DNA of 64,000 nt from Actinobacteria bacterium Ga0077560 (GCA_001464275.1 LNFL01000139.1:1-64000), one strand, 5' to 3'; positions 26,161 to 33,638 are shown, counted from the stretch's first letter. The notes: generated by a model not told the origin, from the sequence alone. Numbers and translations are program-made.

Positions 26161-26839
26161 GACCGACGTCGTGATCGTGACCGGGGGCGCGTCCGGCCTG
26201 GGCCGGGCCGTCGCCGCCGCCCTGCTGGCCGGCGGCGCGCACCCGGTGGTGCTCGATCGCGCGCAACCCGATCTCGATGTGGAGTGGGAGCCGGTGGACC
26301 TGGCCGACGCCAGGGCCGCCGAGGCCGCGGTGCGCCGGGTGGCCGAACGCCATGGGCGCCTGGACGCGCTGGTGGCGGCCGCCGGAACCGACGCCTGCGG
26401 CGACATCCTCGACGTGTCGGGTGAGGACTGGGACCGAGTGGTGCTGGTGAACCTGGTGGGGGTCGCCGCCGTGGTGCGTGCCGCGCTGCCCCATCTGGAG
26501 CGCGCCCGGGGACGGGTGGTCACCATCGCCTCCACCCTCGGCCTGCGCGCGCTGCCCGCCGCGACCGCCTACTGCGCGAGCAAGTTCGGCCTGGTGGGCT
26601 TCACCCGGGCGCTGGCCGCGGAGACGGCCGGGCGGGTCGGGGTGACGATGCTCGTTCCCGGGGGAATGGACACCGCGTTCTTCGACGGCCGCGAGGAGCG
26701 GTTCCGCCCCGGGCCGGACGCCATGCTGAACGACCCCGCCGATGTGGCCGACGCCGTGCTGTTCGCGCTGCGCACGCCTCCGGGGGTGGAGGTGCGCGAG
26801 CTGGTCGTGTGCCCGGCCATGGAGCCCAGCTGGCCCTGA
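26147..26839 (+). CDS. short-chain dehydrogenase/reductase
   Basis: The 230-residue classical SDR has VTGGASGLGRAVAAAL, the NAG-like AAAGT, STLG with the catalytic Ser, and YCASK. It is not an HldD-type epimerase, which would be an extended SDR with GxxGxxG and about 310 residues. GTG 26147 lies 14 nt inside hldE with GGAGGTGA upstream, so it belongs to the operon. It could modify the nucleotide-heptose or act on an unrelated alcohol. Confidence 0.8.
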   Translation: MPAAETDVVIVTGGASGLGRAVAAALLAGGAHPVVLDRAQPDLDVEWEPVDLADARAAEAAVRRVAERHGRLDALVAAAGTDACGDILDVSGEDWDRVVLVNLVGVAAVVRAALPHLERARGRVVTIASTLGLRALPAATAYCASKFGLVGFTRALAAETAGRVGVTMLVPGGMDTAFFDGREERFRPGPDAMLNDPADVADAVLFALRTPPGVEVRELVVCPAMEPSWP

Positions 26840-26853
26840 CGGCGGCCAGGGGC

Positions 26854-26884
26854 CGGGAGGGCGGCCGCGACGGCCGCCCTCCCG
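26854..26884. terminator. 14-bp hairpin ending the heptose operon
   Basis: CGGGAGGGCGGCCG and CGGCCGCCCTCCCG form a perfect stem with a 3-nt loop between convergent genes. There is no T-tract, as is common in high-GC genomes. Confidence 0.65.
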
Positions 26885-26892
26885 GGACCCCG

Positions 26893-27357
26893 TCAGGCGC
26901 GGCGCTCCCCGTGCACCGCCGCGTCCATCTGCTCCCTCGCGTGCTCGGTGACCTGCTGGCCCTCCTCGGCGGCCCGCGTGCGGGTCACCTCGGCCGCCTC
27001 GCCCAGCACGTCCTTGCCGCGTTCCAGGGCCTCGTGGGCCGTGTCGGCCGCGGCGGCGCGCACCTCGCCCGCCATACCGCCCATCTTCTGGCGCTCCATA
27101 TCGGTGGACGGCAGCAGGGCCCCCACGAGGAACCCCGCCGCGGCGGAGCCCAGCGCGATCGCCAGCGGCTTCACCGCCGACCCGCCCTGTCCGCCGTTCT
27201 CCTGCAGGCCGTCCGAGATCCGCTCAGCGCGGTCGCGGATGGCGCCCTTGGCCCGCTCGGGCAGGTTGGCCCGGTGGCCCAGCTCCTCCGCCGTGGCGCC
27301 GATGCGGTCGCGCACGGTGCTCAGCTGAGTCCCGACCTGGCTCGTGTGGTCAGCCAT
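26893..27357 (-). CDS. membrane-associated helical protein (DUF3618/YtxH-like)
   Basis: The 154-residue protein has an N-terminal amphipathic helix, one hydrophobic segment (LAIALGSAAAGFLVGALLP) and a long charged helix (AAADTAHEALERGKDVLGEA). This is the pattern of small stress-linked membrane tether proteins. It overlaps the YqjE-like gene by 37 nt and is the last gene of a three-gene operon. Confidence 0.7.
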   Translation of the reverse strand: MADHTSQVGTQLSTVRDRIGATAEELGHRANLPERAKGAIRDRAERISDGLQENGGQGGSAVKPLAIALGSAAAGFLVGALLPSTDMERQKMGGMAGEVRAAAADTAHEALERGKDVLGEAAEVTRTRAAEEGQQVTEHAREQMDAAVHGERRA

Positions 27358-27743
27358 GTCACGTCCTCCTTCACGTTGTCGATGGTCCGGCGGGGAATCG
27401 GCGTCCCCACCCGGTGCAGCTGTGCGCGTGCGGCGAGCGCCGCACCGATCGCGCCGATCACCAGGACGGCGCCCACGATGAGCGCCGCGGCCCAGGCCGG
27501 CAGCACGGTGTCGAGCCCGAGGATGGCGGCGGCGACCAGCGCGCCCAGGCCGCAGAGGGCCAGCAGGAGCGCGATGCCGCCCAGCGCCACGGCCGAGACG
27601 GCCCTGCGGCGCTTCTCGCCCAGCTCGTCGCGGAGGACATCCATCTCGACCCCGGCGAGCTCGGCGGCCTCGGCCCTGAAGCGCCGCAGCAGCTCAGCGA
27701 GTGGCAGGTGCCGGACCGCCCCGTTGATCTCGGCGGTGGTCAC
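27321..27743 (-). CDS. YqjE/holin-superfamily-like membrane protein
   Basis: The 140-residue product has an N-terminal helix (LAELLRRFRAEAAEL), then two transmembrane helices (about 50-70 and 78-105), matching the DUF1469/Phage_holin_3_6 arrangement. These are not true holins; they co-occur with YqjD-like proteins. GTG 27743 overlaps the stop of the upstream gene. Confidence 0.7.
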   Translation of the reverse strand: MTTAEINGAVRHLPLAELLRRFRAEAAELAGVEMDVLRDELGEKRRRAVSAVALGGIALLLALCGLGALVAAAILGLDTVLPAWAAALIVGAVLVIGAIGAALAARAQLHRVGTPIPRRTIDNVKEDVTWLTTRARSGLS

Positions 27744-28234
27744 GACGGGCTCCCCGCCGGTCGCACCGCGTCCCCCCGCCCGGCGGCGCCGGACGAGAGG
27801 GCCCCGGACTGCTGGGGATCCATGATCCCCTCACGGCGGCCGTCCCCCTGCGGCGAGCGCGGGGAGTGATCGCCGGCCTTGACGAACCGGGCGGCGGCGA
27901 GGCCCGCCGCGAAGCCCGCCATGGCGACGGCGGCCGGGTGACGCCGCCCGTACCGGGTCGCGTCCTCCATGATCGTCGATCCGTCCGAACATTCGAGGTA
28001 GTCGCTCATCCGCTCCACGCGGGATGCGGCGGCGTCCGCCAGGTCGGCGGCGCGGTCACGGCCGCGGCGGCGCAGTTCCTCCCCCACCGCGCCGGCGTCC
28101 TGCGCCATCCCGCGGGAGGACTCGGCGGCCCGGGTCGACCGGTCGCTGAGCATGTCGGCCATGCGGTCGCGGGCCTGGCGTGCGCCGCCGGACGCCGCCT
28201 CCTTGCCGCGCTGGGTGATCTCGGCTGTCTCCAT
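27740..28234 (-). CDS. YqjD/DUF883-like membrane-anchored helical protein
   Basis: A long helical N-terminus leads to YGRRHPAAVAMAGFAAGLAA, the Arg-Arg-x-Pro plus C-terminal transmembrane helix layout of YqjD/ElaB-like ribosome-tethering proteins. The family link is structural inference. ATG 28234 lies 9 nt after GGAGG, and a GTTTC-N14-GGGAAG promoter is 65 nt upstream. It heads the YqjD-YqjE-DUF3618-like trio, as in Proteobacteria where yqjD and yqjE are adjacent. Confidence 0.65.
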   Translation of the reverse strand: METAEITQRGKEAASGGARQARDRMADMLSDRSTRAAESSRGMAQDAGAVGEELRRRGRDRAADLADAAASRVERMSDYLECSDGSTIMEDATRYGRRHPAAVAMAGFAAGLAAARFVKAGDHSPRSPQGDGRREGIMDPQQSGALSSGAAGRGDAVRPAGSPS

Positions 28235-28299
28235 GTGACGCACCCTCCGAAGGTGTGGTCGTGTCGTGCGGGCGGCCGAAACGACGGCCGCGCCGGTTC

Positions 28300-28324
28300 C
28301 TTCCCCCGGTCACGGGGCGGAAAC
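28300..28324 (-). promoter_or_regulatory. SigB/F-type stress promoter (leftward)
   Basis: GTTTC (28324-28320), a 14-nt spacer and GGGAAG (28305-28300) lie upstream of the YqjD-like trio. Confidence 0.6.
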
Positions 28325-28351
28325 GCGAGCCGCGAACCGGCGACACGGGCC

Positions 28352-28377
28352 GTTTCATCCGCCTCCCCAGCGGGAAC
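28352..28377 (+). promoter_or_regulatory. SigB/F-type stress promoter (rightward)
   Basis: GTTTC, a 15-nt spacer and GGGAAC are divergent from the copy at 28300-28324 and precede the gene at 28444. Confidence 0.65.
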
Positions 28378-28414
28378 GCACGCTCGCGTCCGGTGGTTGG
28401 CAGCGGGAGGAGCG

Positions 28415-28447
28415 ATGGCCGTTCAGGGAACCGGAGCCCGGCGATGA
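28415..28447 (+). CDS. possible 10-codon leader peptide
   Basis: ATG with an excellent GGGAGGAG a few nt upstream opens a reading of MAVQGTGARR. Its TGA overlaps the ATG of the next gene (ATGA). It could couple translation of that gene, but it might equally be chance, because the downstream ATG has its own GGAG. Confidence 0.3.
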   Translation: MAVQGTGARR

Positions 28448-28920
28448 CGGCCGTCGGAGGCGTCGCGTCCGGCGGCTGGGAGCAGGTCGACCCCGGAGCG
28501 GGAGCGTCCGGTGCGGTGGCCGCCCGGGTGCTGGCCGTGGTGCTGCTCCTCCTGGTGCTGGCCGGCGGCGCCCTGCTCGTGCGCCGGCTCAGCCAGGACC
28601 CCCTGCGCCCCGGGAACGGGCTGATCCCCGCCGGCATCCCCGGGCGCGCCGGCCTGGATGCGGTGCGGGTGACCGTGGGCCCGTGGCCCGAGCCGGTGTG
28701 GCGCCCCACGGCCGACGTGGTCGTGGTGCTGCTGTCCGGTGGCCCCCTGCCGGTGGATGCCGACGGCGAGATCCGGTGGGTCACCGACGGCCAGATGCTG
28801 CACCTGGGGCCGGGATCACGGTGCATGCACCGTGTGCGGCCGCTGCGCACCTCGGGGGTGTGGATGAGCCTGGCCGCACCGGGGGCATCCCCGGTGCGGG
28901 ACACCGCGGTCAGGCCATGA
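28444..28920 (+). CDS. single-pass membrane protein with small beta-rich domain
   Basis: The 158-residue protein has one transmembrane helix (AVAARVLAVVLLLLVLAGG, residues about 24-45) and an extracytoplasmic C-terminal domain. That domain contains RVTVGPWPEPVW and LHLGPGSRCMHRV, possibly a small cupin-like or jelly-roll fold. No family is recognised. It follows a strong stress-promoter match and overlaps the convergent GT4 gene by 11 nt. Confidence 0.65.
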   Translation: MTAVGGVASGGWEQVDPGAGASGAVAARVLAVVLLLLVLAGGALLVRRLSQDPLRPGNGLIPAGIPGRAGLDAVRVTVGPWPEPVWRPTADVVVVLLSGGPLPVDADGEIRWVTDGQMLHLGPGSRCMHRVRPLRTSGVWMSLAAPGASPVRDTAVRP

Positions 28921-30070
28921 GCCCCAGCGCGCTCACGCGGGCCAGGACCCGCCTGCCGCGACCGGCGGCGGGCACGCCCGAGCCGGCGAGGGCGACCGCC
29001 ACGGCCTCGTAGCGGCGGGTCAGCGCCCGGGGGGAGAACCGCGCCGCGACGTGCGCGCGGCAGGTCTGGGGATCGATGCCGTCCAGCAGCGGGACGCAGC
29101 GGGCCAGCTCGTCCACCGTCCGCCGCACGATCCCGGTGGCGCCGTCGCGCACCACCTCCGGCACGGCGCCGCGGCCGGTGGCCAGCACCGGGGTGCCGGT
29201 GGCCATCGCCTCGATCATCACCATCCCGAACGGCTCGTCCCACGCGATCGGGAACACCAGCGCGCGGGCGCCCGCCAGCAGGGGCCACCGGTCGTCCTCG
29301 CCGAGCTCGCCCAGGTACTCGATGCCGTCGCCCAGGAACGGCTCGACGTGCTCGGCGAAGTAGGCGTGCTCGTTCGCCTCGCGGCATTTCGCCGCGATCC
29401 GCAGCGGCATACCCACCGAGCGGGCGAGCATGATCGCCTCGCGCACGCCCTTGTCGGCGCACATGCGCCCCACGAAGGCCAGGTATCCGTCGTGGTCATC
29501 CCGGAATGGCACCCCGCGAACGTCGATGGCGTTGGGACACACCGCCATGAACGGCAGTCCGGGCCCGGTCCTCGCCTGCGACTCGCTCAATGCGACGAGG
29601 CGAAGGCCCGGCATGTTGCGCGCCGCATCCGCCGCCTCGGCGGCCGCGCGCCGGTCGATGGCCCCGTGCACGACGTGCGCGGTGGAAAGCCCCGCCGACA
29701 ACAGCATGCAGGTCGACCGCAGGCTGGAGTGGTCGATCACCGCCTCGCAGTCCGCCAGCGCTTCGACGGCGCCCATCGTGTGGCGCCACTCCTCGTCGGG
29801 CAGGCCGATCTCGGCCGGCAGCTCGTCCAGCGGCGACTCCACGCGCACGCCCGGGACGGACGATCCGGGGGCCGCGACCAGGGTGACGTCGTGTCCGCGA
29901 GCGGCGAGGCCCTCGGCGATGAGGGCCACCACACGCTCGGTGCCCCCGTACGCGGGCGGCGGGGTGGGCACCCAGGGCGGCGCCACGAGGCCGATGCGCA
30001 GTGGCCGAGCGACCTGTCCGGTGTCCGTGACCCGCTCGTGGTTCCCGTTCCGGCGTCGACCGAAGATCAT
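28910..30070 (-). CDS. family 4 glycosyltransferase
   Basis: The 386-residue GT-B enzyme has the N-terminal APPWVPTPPPAYGGTERVVA, which is the Gly-Gly loop, then VDHSSL-like VIDHSSLRST, VGRMCADKGVREAI and DEPFGMVMIEAMATGTPVLA (Glu-x7-Glu). It resembles actinobacterial GT4 enzymes of unknown acceptor. ATG 30070 has AGGAGGAG upstream, and a GTTGA-N14-GGGAAC element lies in the end of the neighbouring gmhB gene. A separate stress promoter is therefore likely. Confidence 0.88.
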   Translation of the reverse strand: MIFGRRRNGNHERVTDTGQVARPLRIGLVAPPWVPTPPPAYGGTERVVALIAEGLAARGHDVTLVAAPGSSVPGVRVESPLDELPAEIGLPDEEWRHTMGAVEALADCEAVIDHSSLRSTCMLLSAGLSTAHVVHGAIDRRAAAEAADAARNMPGLRLVALSESQARTGPGLPFMAVCPNAIDVRGVPFRDDHDGYLAFVGRMCADKGVREAIMLARSVGMPLRIAAKCREANEHAYFAEHVEPFLGDGIEYLGELGEDDRWPLLAGARALVFPIAWDEPFGMVMIEAMATGTPVLATGRGAVPEVVRDGATGIVRRTVDELARCVPLLDGIDPQTCRAHVAARFSPRALTRRYEAVAVALAGSGVPAAGRGRRVLARVSALGLMA

Positions 30071-30097
30071 GCGCGCTCCTCCTGTGGGTCCGGGGTG

Positions 30098-30122
30098 GTT
30101 CCCCCAATGCGGGCCGGTCAAC
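30098..30122 (-). promoter_or_regulatory. SigB/F-type promoter candidate for the GT4 gene at 28910-30070
   Basis: GTTGA, a 14-nt spacer and GGGAAC read leftward and overlap the stop region of gmhB. Confidence 0.5.
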
Positions 30123-30687
30123 CCACGTGCGTTCCCACGGGCCCGCCCAGACGCAGCGCCAGGGCGACCGCCTCGCACAGATCCGCGGCCACCGCCGGCG
30201 CGGCGCGGACCTCCTCGCGGCGGGTGACGGCGGTGGGCACCAGCACCGCCCGGGCGCCCGCCGCACGGGCCGCCTCCACGTCGGCGCCGATGTCCCCGAT
30301 CACCACGCACTCGGCGGGATCGACGCCCAGCAGCCCGGCGGCATGCAGGACCAGGCCGGGCCGCGGCTTGCGGCAGCGGCATCCTGCATCCGGGCCGTGG
30401 GGGCACACGCACCATGGCCCGAGGGGGCCCAGGATCTCCTCGACCCGGCGATTCACGGCGTCCACCTGCGCATGGGTGACGAGCCCTCGCGCCACCCCGC
30501 TCTGGTTGCTCACCACCGCCGTCCGCAGACCCGCCGCGCGCACCGCCCGCAGCGCCGCGGCGGCTCCCGGTATGGCCCGCACCAGCGCGGGGTCACCGTT
30601 GTACGGGACGTCCTCGATCAGCGTCCCGTCCCGGTCGAAGAGCACCGCCCGTACCCGTGTTCCGCCCGCTGCACCCGTTGGTCGCAT
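30118..30687 (-). CDS. gmhB: D-glycero-D-manno-heptose 1,7-bisphosphate 7-phosphatase (HAD)
   Basis: The 189-residue HAD phosphatase has the nucleophile motif LFDRDGTLIEDVPYNGDP, SNQSGVARG, the zinc-binding CVCPHGPDAGCRCRKPRPGL (Cys/His pattern of GmhB) and VVIGDIGADVEAA. It removes the C7 phosphate between the two HldE reactions. The family also includes histidinol-phosphate phosphatases, but gmhA and hldE 4 kb away favour GmhB. ATG 30687 follows GAGGT. Confidence 0.85.
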   Translation of the reverse strand: MRPTGAAGGTRVRAVLFDRDGTLIEDVPYNGDPALVRAIPGAAAALRAVRAAGLRTAVVSNQSGVARGLVTHAQVDAVNRRVEEILGPLGPWCVCPHGPDAGCRCRKPRPGLVLHAAGLLGVDPAECVVIGDIGADVEAARAAGARAVLVPTAVTRREEVRAAPAVAADLCEAVALALRLGGPVGTHVG

Positions 30688-30701
30688 CGCTACCTCGTGA
30701 G

Positions 30702-30726
30702 GTTTCCTGCCGTCCGCCGGGGGTAC
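30702..30726 (+). promoter_or_regulatory. autoregulatory SigB/F-type promoter of the sigma-factor gene
   Basis: GTTTC, a 14-nt spacer and GGGTAC end 10 nt before the GTG at 30737, so the transcript would be leaderless or nearly so. Confidence 0.65.
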
Positions 30727-30736
30727 GGCGGCTCGC

Positions 30737-31471
30737 GTGACGATGATCTCCAGCGGCATGCGAACCGAAACACGTGCTCCGGTGACCTCCCGGGAGCGGG
30801 AGGAGCTCATCGTCGAGCACCTGCCCCTGGTGCGGGCCCTCGCCCGCCGGTACGCCAACCGCGGGGAGCCGCTCGACGACCTGGAGCAGGCCGGGACGAT
30901 CGGCCTCATCAAGGCGGTCGACCGCTTCGATCCCGCCAAGGGCACCGACTTCCGGTCGTTCGCCACGCCCACCATCCTCGGCGAGATCCGGCGGCACTTC
31001 CGCGATCGCACCTGGGCGGTGCGGGTGGCCCGCGGGCTCAAGGACGACTACTCCAAGGTGGTCACCACCTCCAGCGCGCTCACGTCCCGTTTGGGACGGA
31101 CGCCCAGCGTGGCGGAGATCGCGCAGGAGGCGGACCTGTCGGAGGAGGACGTCCTGGACGCCATCGCCGCCCACACCGCCTACCGGCCCCGGTCGCTGTC
31201 GCACCCGCCGCCGAGCCGCGAGGACGAGGCTCCCTTCGAGATCCCCGTGGAGGAGGACGGCTACGCCACCGCGGAGGGACGCCACACCCTGCAGAAGGGC
31301 CTCGCCTGCCTGCCGGCCCGCGAGCGCGTGATCCTGCACCTGCGCTTCGAGCGCGGGCTCATCCAGTCGGAGATCGCCGAGATCATCGGCATCTCACAGA
31401 TGCACGTCTCCCGCCTCATCTCACGAAGCCTCGAAACGTTGCGGCGCGTGGCCGAGGACGGAGCTCCGTGA
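30737..31471 (+). CDS. SigB/SigF-type stress RNA polymerase sigma factor
   Basis: Region 2 is seen in LPLVRALARRYANRGEPLDD and DLEQAGTIGLIKAVDRFDP, then SFATPTILGEIRRHFRD. Region 3 has LGRTPSVAEIAQEADLSEE. Region 4 has the helix-turn-helix IQSEIAEIIGISQMHVSRL. Length (244 aa) and motif set match the SigB/SigF/WhiG-like group 3 sigma factors. GTG 30737 is taken because the -10 is adjacent; ATG 30743 and 30758 are alternatives. The anti-sigma gene follows with a GTGA overlap. Confidence 0.92.
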   Translation: MTMISSGMRTETRAPVTSREREELIVEHLPLVRALARRYANRGEPLDDLEQAGTIGLIKAVDRFDPAKGTDFRSFATPTILGEIRRHFRDRTWAVRVARGLKDDYSKVVTTSSALTSRLGRTPSVAEIAQEADLSEEDVLDAIAAHTAYRPRSLSHPPPSREDEAPFEIPVEEDGYATAEGRHTLQKGLACLPARERVILHLRFERGLIQSEIAEIIGISQMHVSRLISRSLETLRRVAEDGAP

Positions 31472-31893
31472 CCGGACGGGTGACGGCGCGTCCCGCGACG
31501 ACACCCGTCGACATGGTGCTCCCCGCGGAGGCCGCGAGCCTGGCCCCCATCCGGCGGGCCGTCTCGGCCCTCGCGGCCGCGCTGGGCCTCTCCGCCGAGC
31601 GGGTGGAGGACGTGCGGGTCGCACTCACCGAGGCGTGCGCCAACGTGGTGGTGCACGCGTACGGCGGCCTGCCGGGAATCATCCGGGTGCGGGCCGCCGC
31701 GGAGGACGGGTTCCTGCGCGTCACGGTCCGTGACGAGGGCCGGGGCCTGGTTCCCCGCCTGCGGGCCACCAGCCCTGGCCTGCGGCTGGGGTTGCAGATG
31801 ATCGCGGCCCTGGCCGACGAGGTGCGCTTCCTCGCCGAGGACGGCGGGGGAACGTCCGTCCACATGGCCTTCGCGATGCCGGCCCCCGCCTAG
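31468..31893 (+). CDS. anti-sigma factor serine kinase (RsbW/SpoIIAB-like HATPase)
   Basis: The 141-residue protein is a minimal GHKL ATPase with the N-box LTEACANVVVHAY, the G1 box VRDEGRGL and the G2 region GLRLGLQMI. RsbW-type kinases sequester the sigma factor and phosphorylate STAS antagonists. Translational coupling to the sigma gene gives the usual 1:1 stoichiometry. Antagonist candidates in this window are the STAS proteins at 15129, 19937 and 40519. Confidence 0.9.
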   Translation: MTGRVTARPATTPVDMVLPAEAASLAPIRRAVSALAAALGLSAERVEDVRVALTEACANVVVHAYGGLPGIIRVRAAAEDGFLRVTVRDEGRGLVPRLRATSPGLRLGLQMIAALADEVRFLAEDGGGTSVHMAFAMPAPA

Positions 31894-31917
31894 CCCGCAC
31901 GCGGGGCCGAGCGGATC

Positions 31918-31953
31918 ACGTGGTGGCCCCGGACCGTTCCGGGGCCACCACGT
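31918..31953. terminator. 16-bp hairpin after sigma/anti-sigma operon
   Basis: Positions 31918-31933 pair perfectly with 31938-31953 around a 4-nt loop. It lies between convergent genes and can act in both directions. Confidence 0.7.
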
Positions 31954-31959
31954 CCGCGA

Positions 31960-32766
31960 TCAGATGCGGTCGTCGCGCTCGCGGCGACGGATCTCGTCGT
32001 CCTCGAGCGCCTCGCGGGTCTCCGGCGTGGGGCCGTCGGTGACGTCCCGGTGCAGCCCGGAACGGCCCAGGTCCTCGCCCTCGGTGGCCCGCAGCGCGCC
32101 GCGGGTCTCCGGCGTGGGCCCCTCGGTGACGTCGTGGACCTCGGCGTCGTGGCCGTACCGCCCCGGCAGGTCCGGGTCGGTGTCCAGGCGGCCCTGAGCC
32201 GGCATGGGGTCGGTGATCTGCTCCCCCTCGCCGGGGTGCCCGGCCACCAGCGGCGCGCTGCGCTCCGTCGTGCCGGTGGTGCCCTCCGTCATCCCGGTGG
32301 TGCCGGTGGTCGAACCGCCGTGCACCTCTCCCTCCCAGCCGCCGGTGGGCGCGCCGCGCGTCTCGATCATCTCGCGGAACCGCTCCAGGTCGTTCTTGGC
32401 GCGCCGACCGGCGAGCCCGAGCCAGTCGCCCACCTTCTCGACCGCGCCCTCGGGCTCGTGGTCGAGCTGGAGGTGGATCTTGGTGCGGTCCCCGGCCACC
32501 GGCTCGAAATGCACGACGCCGGCGTTGCGGTACCCGCCCGTCGCCCGCCATGCGATGAGGCGCTCCGGGACCTGCTCGGTGATCTCGGCGTCCCACTCCT
32601 TGGTGTCGCCGGCCACGTTCGCCCGCCAGTGCAGGTGGGTGTCGTCGAGCTGGCGCACCTCCTCCACGCCCTCCATGAAGCGCGGGAACTCCTCGAACTG
32701 GGTCCACTGGTCGTACGCGGTCCGCACAGGGACCGCGACCTCGATGGTCTCTTCGATCGTCGACAT
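31960..32766 (-). CDS. SRPBCC-family protein with disordered repeat tail
   Basis: Residues about 1-140 form a START/polyketide-cyclase-like SRPBCC domain (EVAVPVRTAYDQWTQFEEFP, WDAEITEQVPERLIAWRA). The remaining 125 residues are acidic and low-complexity: a Thr-Gly stretch, then two copies of VTxGPTPETRxAL. The tail is probably disordered and may bind partners. ATG 32766 follows GGAGG, and a GTTTA-N14-GGGAAC promoter lies 36 nt upstream. Confidence 0.8.
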   Translation of the reverse strand: MSTIEETIEVAVPVRTAYDQWTQFEEFPRFMEGVEEVRQLDDTHLHWRANVAGDTKEWDAEITEQVPERLIAWRATGGYRNAGVVHFEPVAGDRTKIHLQLDHEPEGAVEKVGDWLGLAGRRAKNDLERFREMIETRGAPTGGWEGEVHGGSTTGTTGMTEGTTGTTERSAPLVAGHPGEGEQITDPMPAQGRLDTDPDLPGRYGHDAEVHDVTEGPTPETRGALRATEGEDLGRSGLHRDVTDGPTPETREALEDDEIRRRERDDRI

Positions 32767-32801
32767 GCCGTACCTCCGAGTCGTGTGTGGAGGTCCGTGG
32801 T

Positions 32802-32826
32802 GTTCCCCGCGGCGGTGGCGGTAAAC
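32802..32826 (-). promoter_or_regulatory. SigB/F-type stress promoter (leftward)
   Basis: GTTTA (32826-32822), a 14-nt spacer and GGGAAC (32807-32802) lie upstream of the SRPBCC gene. Confidence 0.6.
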
Positions 32827-32855
32827 GACCGCCACCGCCACCATGCCGCACGACG

Positions 32856-33434
32856 TCAGCCGGCCGCCGGGTACCCGGACCCGGCCAGCAGCCGGGCCAG
32901 ATGCGCGGCGTTCACCGCCGCGGTCCGGGTGGTGCCCGCGGTGGTCTCCGGCGTCTGCGGGAGGTCCCGGTAGTCGACGCGGCCCATGGCCTCACCGACC
33001 CAGTACGTCACCCCGGACGCCGGGGCCTGGTACAGCTCCGCGCTGGTGTGGTGCGCCCCGTCCTCGTTGCCCACGACCGCGACGATGGCCACGCGCCCGT
33101 AGGAGACCATGCGCCCGGCGTCGTCGGTCTCGGCCAGGAAGGCGTCCATCCGCTCGAGCACACGCTTGCAGACGCTCGACGGCTGCCCCATCCAGATCGG
33201 CGTGCCCAGGACGAGGATGTCCGCGTCCAGCACCGCTCGCCGCAGCTCCGGCCACTCGTCGCCGTCGCCCAGGTCGGACTCCACCCCAGGTGGCACGTGA
33301 TGGTCCGCGACGCGGCGCATCTGCCCCTCTACCCCCAGCCCGCGCAGCTCGTCCAGCACCTGCGTGAGCAGCAGCTCACAGCTCGAGGGCGCCGGCGACG
33401 CCTTCAGCGTGCAATTCAGCGCGAGGGCCCTCAT
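32856..33434 (-). CDS. NADPH-dependent FMN reductase/flavodoxin-like oxidoreductase
   Basis: The 192-residue protein starts MRALALNCTLKASPAPSSCE, the phosphate-binding loop of the NAD(P)H-dependent FMN reductase family. It contains ADILVLGTPIWMGQPSSVCK, which holds the flavin-contacting loop. It probably reduces FMN or quinones during oxidative stress (inference). A GTTTC-N15-GGGAAA promoter is upstream, and a short open frame with GGAGG ends in ATGA at its start. Confidence 0.82.
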   Translation of the reverse strand: MRALALNCTLKASPAPSSCELLLTQVLDELRGLGVEGQMRRVADHHVPPGVESDLGDGDEWPELRRAVLDADILVLGTPIWMGQPSSVCKRVLERMDAFLAETDDAGRMVSYGRVAIVAVVGNEDGAHHTSAELYQAPASGVTYWVGEAMGRVDYRDLPQTPETTAGTTRTAAVNAAHLARLLAGSGYPAAG

Positions 33435-33494
33435 CGGCTCGTCCCCGTCGCGGCGGTCATCCGCATCCCTACCTCCATGGTCGATGGCATGCGG

Positions 33495-33520
33495 TTTCCC
33501 GGGGCGTCCCCCGCCGAAAC
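33495..33520 (-). promoter_or_regulatory. SigB/F-type stress promoter (leftward)
   Basis: GTTTC (33520-33516), a 15-nt spacer and GGGAAA (33500-33495) precede the FMN reductase gene by about 60 nt. Confidence 0.55.
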
Positions 33521-33568
33521 CGGGCTCCGCACGGCGGCGGGTTCGCGACGGGCCGGGGACGGGTCCGG

Positions 33569-33594
33569 GTTTCCCGCGGCGGGTGGACGGGCAC
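33569..33594 (+). promoter_or_regulatory. SigB/F-type promoter candidate (rightward)
   Basis: GTTTC, a 15-nt spacer and GGGCAC (one mismatch) lie 44 nt before the DUF378 gene. Confidence 0.4.
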
Positions 33595-33638
33595 ACGTCC
33601 GCATTCCGGTTGACCCCCAAACGAAGGCGAGACCTTCC

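Noticed and set aside
26147-26839. HldD (ADP-heptose epimerase) for the SDR after hldE
   Set aside because: HldD is an extended SDR of about 310 residues with a GxxGxxG motif; this one is a 230-residue classical SDR with TGGxxxGxG.
27321-27743. Prophage holin
   Set aside because: The holin-superfamily label is a domain name; there are no other phage genes and the neighbours are YqjD-like stress proteins.
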